DNA from: DAOTVC01 sp034437215
GTDB taxonomy: Bacteria; Chloroflexota; Anaerolineae; B4-G1; SLSP01
NCBI GenBank assembly: GCA_034437215.1
Contig: DAOTVC010000003.1
Span: forward strand, 1-64,000
Length of the DNA: 64,000 nucleotides
Direction of reading: 5' to 3'
Positions within the stretch are counted from its first letter, which is position 1, and each line of letters begins with the position of its first letter. This document shows positions 60,021 through 64,000 of the stretch, piece by piece. The notes under the pieces were generated by a model. The model was not told the DNA's origin and searched no databases. It saw only the letters and a program-made list of their open reading frames with translations. Position numbers and translations under genes: made by a program.

Positions 60021-60047
60021 CGGGGCCGGCTCACAGAGCCGGCCCCG
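60021..60047 (-). terminator. Terminator after the DUF1328 gene
   Basis: Eleven-base-pair perfect stem CGGGGCCGGCT/AGCCGGCCCCG, 5-base loop, between the stress-gene cluster and the SDR gene; on the minus strand TTCTCTGTATTC follows. Confidence 0.75.
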
Positions 60048-60112
60048 CGGTTTCGGGTGCGCCTTTCAAATTCTCAGCGCTTCCCGCTTAACCGGTGGTC
60101 CTGAAACCCAGG

Positions 60113-60274
60113 CTAGGTTCGGACGCTGCCAAAGATCAGGGACACCACAAAGAGCACCAAGAAGATGAAGAACAAGATGCGGGCGATGTCCGTAGCCACG
60201 TCGACGATCCCAAAGAAGCCAAAGATCGCGGCGATCACGGCGATTACCAGAAAGACGATGGTCCACTTCAACAT
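60113..60274 (-). CDS. DUF1328 (YtjA-like) small membrane protein
   Basis: A 53-residue protein read directly from the minus strand: MLKWTIVFLVIAVIAAIFGF, then FGIVDVATDIARILFFIF and LVLFVVSLIFGSVRT. Two membrane helices joined by a short loop; this is the usual size and pattern of DUF1328 proteins (E. coli YtjA), which are often found with stress genes. AAGGAGG lies 6 bp before ATG 60274. It is the last gene before a terminator, 77 bp after the PRC-barrel gene. Confidence 0.88.
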   Translation of the reverse strand: MLKWTIVFLVIAVIAAIFGFFGIVDVATDIARILFFIFLVLFVVSLIFGSVRT

Positions 60275-60351
60275 GTTTTCCTCCTTCCAAAGGAATGACT
60301 AACTGAAAAGAACGGCGGGGCGGAGAAGACGGCTCCTCCGCCCTCTTGCAA

Positions 60352-60714
60352 CTACTTCCAATACGGGGTGTATCCGTAGTAGGTGTAAACCTCGGTGATC
60401 CACTCACGGGTGGGGGACTCGGGCCAGTTGTCCTTATCGAAGCCCGGAGCTTCCTCCAACGTCTCGCGGTCCACGTCGAGTACGAAGCACTCGTCGACCG
60501 TGTCCAGCGTCAGCGCCCCCCAGGGGATGGCGAAGAGCTTGTCGCCCAAACCGAGGAAGCCGCCAAACGAGAGGACAGCGTAGGAGATCTGACCCTGATC
60601 GAGGTCGATCATCAGCTCCTCGAGCTTGCCGAGATCCTCGCCCTGGGGATTCTTGACGTCGTCACCGATCATGGTGCTTGCAGAAAGAACGCGCGGAACC
60701 GTCGTGTCAACCAT
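60352..60714 (-). CDS. PRC-barrel domain protein
   Basis: A 120-residue protein with one PRC-barrel: SASTMIGDDVKNPQGEDLGKL, EELMIDLDQGQISYAVLSFG and KLFAIPWGALTLD are the standard segments. PRC barrels bind RNA, protein or membrane surfaces; this type is common in stress-induced genes of soil and thermophilic bacteria. The C-terminus (REWITEVYTYYGYTPYWK) is Tyr-rich. AAGGAGGG lies upstream of ATG 60714. It lies between csbD-like and DUF1328 genes. Confidence 0.88.
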   Translation of the reverse strand: MVDTTVPRVLSASTMIGDDVKNPQGEDLGKLEELMIDLDQGQISYAVLSFGGFLGLGDKLFAIPWGALTLDTVDECFVLDVDRETLEEAPGFDKDNWPESPTREWITEVYTYYGYTPYWK

Positions 60715-60785
60715 TTGCTATCTACCCTCCTTATCAAATGAACTTACAAAAACAATCGAACTGCCTACTCACGAGACGCCGGCAG

Positions 60786-60986
60786 TCAGTCCAGGTCCTC
60801 GAGGAAGTCGTCAACTTTGTCCTCGGCTTCCTTCTTGGTATACCCGTACTTCTCCTGAAGCTTCCCGATCAGCTGATCGCGTCGCCCCTGGATCTGATCG
60901 ACCTCGTCGTCGGTCAGTTCGCCCCACTCCTCTTGAACTTGACCCCGGATCTGTTTCCACTGACCCTTCAGAATGTCCTCGGTCAT
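60786..60986 (-). CDS. CsbD-family stress protein
   Basis: A 66-residue, highly charged protein: ILKGQWKQIRGQVQEEWGEL, DDEVDQIQGRRDQLIGKLQEKYGYTKKEAEDKV. This is the whole CsbD domain. Family members are induced in the general stress response (sigma-B in Bacillus) but have no known biochemical role. GGAGGGAGGG precedes ATG 60986, and a consensus promoter lies at 61032-61060. First of the three genes csbD-like, PRC-barrel, DUF1328. Confidence 0.92.
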   Translation of the reverse strand: MTEDILKGQWKQIRGQVQEEWGELTDDEVDQIQGRRDQLIGKLQEKYGYTKKEAEDKVDDFLEDLD

Positions 60987-61031
60987 GCTAACCCTCCCTC
61001 CACATTTGTCCTGCGGAATATCACTATTCTT

Positions 61032-61060
61032 ATTATAAAAAACTCTCTCTCGAAGCTCAA
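61032..61060 (-). promoter_or_regulatory. Predicted promoter of csbD-like, PRC-barrel and DUF1328 genes
   Basis: Minus strand: TTGAGC, 17-bp spacer, TATAAT. A housekeeping-type match. Confidence 0.65.
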
Positions 61061-61107
61061 TGTATCAAGGTATAGAAAGAGGTTATAGATCTAGATATAT
61101 CTTTCAG

Positions 61108-61157
61108 GGGGCAACGCTTCCTAATCACAGCCGAACCGAGTGCCAAAGCGTTGCCCC
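61108..61157 (-). terminator. Possible terminator after the ChaB-like gene
   Basis: Twelve-base-pair stem GGGGCAACGCTT/AAGCGTTGCCCC around a 26-base loop, 25 bp past the stop at 61182; weak T content after it. Confidence 0.45.
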
Positions 61158-61181
61158 TGCTCCCATACCTGTGACGTTCGC

Positions 61182-61424
61182 TCAATCCTCCCCTGCCTTC
61201 TTCTCCCACTTGCCCGTCTCTTCGTTCTTCTCGTACTCGTTCTTCACCGCCGACCAGGCCACCTGGTGGGCCGTCGCCTCGCGCGACTCGTCACCACGGC
61301 GCTCCTCGGGGTCCTCGTACTGCTCCCAGGCGCTGTTGAAGGCCTCCCTGTAGATCTCTTGGGCATGTTGTGGCAGTGCGTCCTGCACATCCTCAGGTAA
61401 ATCTTCTCTGCTATCGTACGGCAT
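61182..61424 (-). CDS. ChaB-family protein
   Basis: An 80-residue protein matching ChaB along its length: MPYDSREDLPEDVQDALPQ, HAQEIYREAFNSAWEQYED, then TAHQVAWSAVKNEYEKN. ChaB was named as a regulator of the ChaA cation antiporter in E. coli, but in other bacteria it is an orphan stress-associated gene, as here. AGAGGAG precedes ATG 61424; the frame opening at 61520 is discarded. It begins 37 bp after the hypothetical gene at 61462-62040. Confidence 0.9.
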   Translation of the reverse strand: MPYDSREDLPEDVQDALPQHAQEIYREAFNSAWEQYEDPEERRGDESREATAHQVAWSAVKNEYEKNEETGKWEKKAGED

Positions 61425-61461
61425 GGTTCGCTCCTCTCTGATTCTCGATGGGGCTCTTTCC

Positions 61462-62040
61462 CTATAGTCCCAGCTTCTCGTGTAGGTCGGGTCGATCCTC
61501 CAGGTAGGGTTCGACGTCACGCCTGAAGTCGGCGACCCACTTCTCGACCTCGGGGTGAGTCTCCTCGTCCCCCGTCTTCAGGGCCCTCTCCAGAAGGTCC
61601 CGCTCCTCTTCGAGCCGCTCCCGCGTGTAACTCTCCTCCTCCAGCTGCTCGATGCGATCGGGGTTGTTCAGGAGGTTGTCGTAGAAGCTGCGGGCCCCCT
61701 TCAGATCGGCCTTGATCTTGCGGCTGATGGGCGTGCCCTGTCCCAGCCGCGTTCCCATCATCTCCATGGCGTCGGGATCGTTCTTGAAGGTCTCACTGGA
61801 GATGCGGCGCAGCTTCTGGTAGGCCTCACTGGCCTTCTCCCACTCGCTCCCCGTCGCCTGGCTGGGGCCTTCGGCGGAGCCGCGCCCCTCGGCGGGTTCA
61901 TCGCCGCCTCGTAACAACTTCTCCAGACGTCCGATCTTCTCCTCGCCGTACCCTATCTCGGCCAGCAGATCGCGTACCTCCTCGTCCTGCTGTACGGCTG
62001 AGAGGATGCGTCGTGCTTCAATCTCTGTTTGATGGGTCAT
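61462..62040 (-). CDS. Hypothetical helical protein of the stress cluster
   Basis: A 192-residue, very charged, helical protein with no recognised domain, signal or membrane segment. The first 45 residues (RRILSAVQQDEEVRDLLAEIGYGEEKIGRLEKLL) form one helical pair; a Gly/Ser/Glu-rich linker follows (about 45-65); then a longer helical domain with LRRISSETFKNDPDAMEMMG and a coiled coil (EQLEEESYTRERLEEERDLLE). AAGGAAGAG precedes ATG 62040. Co-directional with chaB-like and other stress genes. The family is not known to me. Confidence 0.75.
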   Translation of the reverse strand: MTHQTEIEARRILSAVQQDEEVRDLLAEIGYGEEKIGRLEKLLRGGDEPAEGRGSAEGPSQATGSEWEKASEAYQKLRRISSETFKNDPDAMEMMGTRLGQGTPISRKIKADLKGARSFYDNLLNNPDRIEQLEEESYTRERLEEERDLLERALKTGDEETHPEVEKWVADFRRDVEPYLEDRPDLHEKLGL

Positions 62041-62067
62041 GCTCTCTTCCTTTCTAGGCTAATCGGT

Positions 62068-62228
62068 GACTCGACTGAAAAAAGATCTTTTACCACGGAG
62101 ATCACGGAGATTTTTGATGTTAGACTTCACAGAATAGAACTCTCGGTTTAACTTTCATAAACATCTCCGTGATTTTCTCAGCGTTCTCTGTGTCCTCCGT
62201 GGTGCGATATAGTTCTTTCAGTAGAGCC
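62068..62228 (-). mobile_element. MITE-like palindromic element, copy 4
   Basis: 161 bp between the hypothetical gene and the SMP-30 gene. Ends GACTCGACTGAAAAAA and (inward from the right) GGCTCTACTGAAAGAA. Flanked by a direct repeat ATCGGT (62062-62067 and 62229-62234), a 6-bp target duplication. Subterminal words ACCACGGAGATCACGGAG and ACCACGGAGGACACAGAG. Confidence 0.9.
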
Positions 62229-62270
62229 ATCGGTGATTTACAGATCTTTCTCATCGTTTTACGGTTCGGT

Positions 62271-63143
62271 TCAGCCGCGCACGCGCGAGAGGAAGGGCGG
62301 CTTCCCCTGCACGCCCGGTCGCATCCGAAAGAGAGCGCCGGCCGCCGCGCCGTTCTTCTCCCGGTTGTCACCCCCCGCCGTAGTAATGTAGAGGTCGGTG
62401 TAGTCGAGGCCGCCGAAGGCGAGGCTCGTCACCTGCGACACGGGCAGCTCGATGCGCCGCTCCCTGCTCCCGTCCGGGTGGTAGCGGATGATGGCCCCGC
62501 CGCCGTAGAAGGCGACCCAGATGTGGCCCTCGACGTCGACGACGAGACCGTCGGGCTTGCCCTGCAGATCCTGACCCACTTCCACGAAGGGACGCCGGTT
62601 GCGAAGCTCTCCGGTGGTGCGCTCGTAATCGTAGACGTGGATGATGCCCTTTCGGGTGTCGACGTGATAGAGCCGCTGCATATCGGGGGAGAGATCGAGG
62701 CCGTTGGACATCCCCAACCCCTCCACCAGCAGGGTGATGCCTCCATCGAGATCCAGGCGGTAGAGACGGGCGGCGTGGTCCTCGGCGGGCATAGTGCCGC
62801 AGAAGACGCGCCCCTCGGGGTCCGCCACGACGTCGTTGAAGCGGTTGTGCTGCTCCCCCGGTATCCCCTCCACGAGGGTGGTGATCTCGTCCCCTTGCCA
62901 GCGCCGGACGGCGCCTCCTTGCATGAAGAGCAGGAGCGCGCCATCCGGTTGCAGGGTGAGCCCGCCCACGGGTGGTCCCTCCAGACAGAGTTCGGTCTCA
63001 GCACTGTTTGGAGAGTAGCGGTAGAGACGGCCCCGCGGGATGTCCACCCAGTAGAGCGCCTGCTCACTGGGGTGCCAGAGTGGCGCCTCACCCGTGTGGC
63101 AGGCGCGGTCGGCGACGACCTGCGGCTCACTCCCGTCGTTCAC
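62271..63143 (-). CDS. SMP-30/gluconolactonase family protein
   Basis: A 290-residue six-bladed beta-propeller lactonase. Metal and catalytic residues of the family are visible: Glu in GEAPLWHPSEQ (about 18), Asn in NRFNDVVADPEGR, Asn in GMSNGLDLSPD, and Asp in GKPDGLVVDVEGHIW. It would hydrolyse a sugar lactone to the aldonic acid. Its GTG start (63143) overlaps the stop of the upstream F420-type oxidoreductase (GTGA), which fits a pathway where a sugar dehydrogenase makes the lactone that this enzyme opens. Confidence 0.92.
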   Translation of the reverse strand: MNDGSEPQVVADRACHTGEAPLWHPSEQALYWVDIPRGRLYRYSPNSAETELCLEGPPVGGLTLQPDGALLLFMQGGAVRRWQGDEITTLVEGIPGEQHNRFNDVVADPEGRVFCGTMPAEDHAARLYRLDLDGGITLLVEGLGMSNGLDLSPDMQRLYHVDTRKGIIHVYDYERTTGELRNRRPFVEVGQDLQGKPDGLVVDVEGHIWVAFYGGGAIIRYHPDGSRERRIELPVSQVTSLAFGGLDYTDLYITTAGGDNREKNGAAAGALFRMRPGVQGKPPFLSRVRG

Positions 63144-64000
63144 TTGAACTCCGGCAAGGGCAGGATCTCGCGCTTGGCGAAGTCGATAAAACCCTCCTGA
63201 TCGGGGCCGATTTGGTGGATGTAGACGTGATCGTAGCCCGCATCGACGAACTTCCGAATGTTCTCGAGGTAGGCCTGGGGATCGGGTCCCAGCACCAGCT
63301 TCTTCTTGACGTCCTTCTTGTCCACGAGCTTCACGGCCTCTTCAAAGTACTGGGGGATGCGCAGCTCCTGGGAGAGCGAACCGGGCAGGGCGGCGTTGGG
63401 CCACCACTCGTAGGCGGTGTTCAGCGCCTCCTCCTCGCTCTTGGCCCAACAGACGGTCACCTGCCCGTAGCGCGGGCGCTTCTTGTCCCCCGCGGCAGTT
63501 TCAAAGCGTTCGACGAGCTTGGCCTTCGGCGAGGTGCTGATCAGCCCGTCCCCGAACTTGCCCGCCCTCTCCGCCGCGTCATCACCGCCGGCGGCCACCA
63601 TGATGGGCGGTGCCTTCTCGGGCACCGAGTAGAGGCGGGCGTCCTCGACGGTGTAGTGGGCGCCGTAGAAGGTCGTGTTCTCCCCCTCCCAGAGGATGCG
63701 AATGACCTCCACCGCCTCTGCCAGCATCTCGATACGGATCTCCCACGGAGGCCAGGGGTAGCCCAGAATGTGCTCGTTGAGGTTCTCGCCCGTCCCCACG
63801 CCCAGGAAGAAGCGTCCCGGCATGAGCAGGGCCGAGGTGGCGGCTGCCTGGGCGATGATGGCGGGGTGGATGCGCATGGTGGGGCAGGTCACCCCGGTGC
63901 CCAGCTCCAGCTTCTCGGTGACCTGGGAGATCCCGCCGATGACGCTCCAGACGAAGGGGCTGTGCCCCTGTTTGTCGATCCAGGGGTGGAAGTGGTCGGA
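63140..64000 (-). CDS. F420-dependent LLM-class oxidoreductase (G6PDH-like), 5'-truncated by window
   Basis: A luciferase-like TIM-barrel oxidoreductase; 286 residues are visible and the frame is open to the right edge. SDHFHPWIDKQGHSPFVWS and the following GTGVTCPTMRIHPAIIAQA, then RFFLGVGTGENLNEHILG, match the F420-dependent glucose-6-phosphate dehydrogenase group, which oxidises a sugar phosphate at C1 to a lactone and reduces F420. The overlap with a lactonase gene supports a sugar substrate. Whether it uses glucose-6-phosphate itself is not shown. The start lies outside the window. Confidence 0.9.
   Translation of the reverse strand, partial: SDHFHPWIDKQGHSPFVWSVIGGISQVTEKLELGTGVTCPTMRIHPAIIAQAAATSALLMPGRFFLGVGTGENLNEHILGYPWPPWEIRIEMLAEAVEVIRILWEGENTTFYGAHYTVEDARLYSVPEKAPPIMVAAGGDDAAERAGKFGDGLISTSPKAKLVERFETAAGDKKRPRYGQVTVCWAKSEEEALNTAYEWWPNAALPGSLSQELRIPQYFEEAVKLVDKKDVKKKLVLGPDPQAYLENIRKFVDAGYDHVYIHQIGPDQEGFIDFAKREILPLPEFK

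Overview
The window is GC-rich bacterial chromosome and most resembles a member of the Chloroflexota (Anaerolineae/Caldilineae-like). This is inferred from several things together: two secreted proteins ending in a YLPLV tail, thyX-type thymidylate synthesis, sufS-sufU, an F420-type LLM oxidoreductase, roadblock and V4R signalling proteins, a YfhO-type membrane protein, and many short dispersed repeats. No rRNA, tRNA, CRISPR array, prophage or complete insertion sequence was recognised. Genes at both edges are cut by the window.

Layout. 1-3.3 kb: the 3' part of a xanthine-dehydrogenase-type molybdenum subunit, then a minus-strand nucleotide pair (cytidylate-kinase-like gene, thyX). 3.8-13.3 kb: a sensory block with two large multi-PAS/GAF histidine kinases, a single-domain response regulator between them, a DhaL-like hypothetical gene on the other strand, and a NarL-type regulator overlapping a membrane HisKA_3 kinase. 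13.6-17.5 kb: exported proteins (beta-helix protein, lipoprotein, small secreted peptide) plus a single-domain receiver. 17.5-18.9 kb: a repeat-rich island with two inverted copies of a small MITE-like element around a Coa1-like membrane protein and a truncated FAD-oxidase gene. 18.9-22.5 kb: threonine degradation (tdh-kbl) and argF. 22.7-28.8 kb: a TPR protein, the c-di-AMP synthase/regulator pair cdaA-cdaR, and sufS-sufU. 29.0-34.1 kb: a degenerate tyrosine recombinase, a nucleotide-sugar dehydrogenase overlapping two tandem VTT membrane proteins, and an amidohydrolase. 34.2-40.5 kb (minus): a coiled-coil protein, a 1403-residue YfhO-flippase fusion, and a GT2 glycosyltransferase.

40.6-42.6 kb holds a minus-strand operon roadblock -> V4R -> receiver plus degenerate GGDEF. 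42.8-47.3 kb is a TetR-controlled heterodimeric ABC exporter; a 179-bp repeat element with a 6-bp target duplication has inserted in the tetR 3' end. 47.8-52.6 kb (minus): fructose-6-phosphate aldolase/transaldolase, a ComM-type ATPase, a PrsW-type protease and a DUF362 protein. 53.0-57.0 kb: a perfect CIRCE operator followed by hrcA-grpE-dnaJ-prmA, with no dnaK. 57.0-59.0 kb (minus): rpsA-infA, the S1 protein carrying a 30-residue acidic tandem repeat. 59.1-62.0 kb: an SDR reductase and a cluster of small stress-type genes (DUF1328, PRC-barrel, CsbD, ChaB, a hypothetical). 62.3-64.0 kb: an SMP-30 lactonase overlapping an F420-dependent LLM oxidoreductase that leaves the window.

The points most worth following up are: the MITE-like family, where precise excision in silico restores a TTGA stop/start overlap between tetR and the exporter; a second, 158-bp structured repeat with a compensatory base-pair change between its copies; the roadblock-V4R-degenerate-GGDEF operon; the YfhO-flippase fusion; and the YLPLV C-terminal tails. 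All calls come from reading the sequence and translations by eye; no database search was run.
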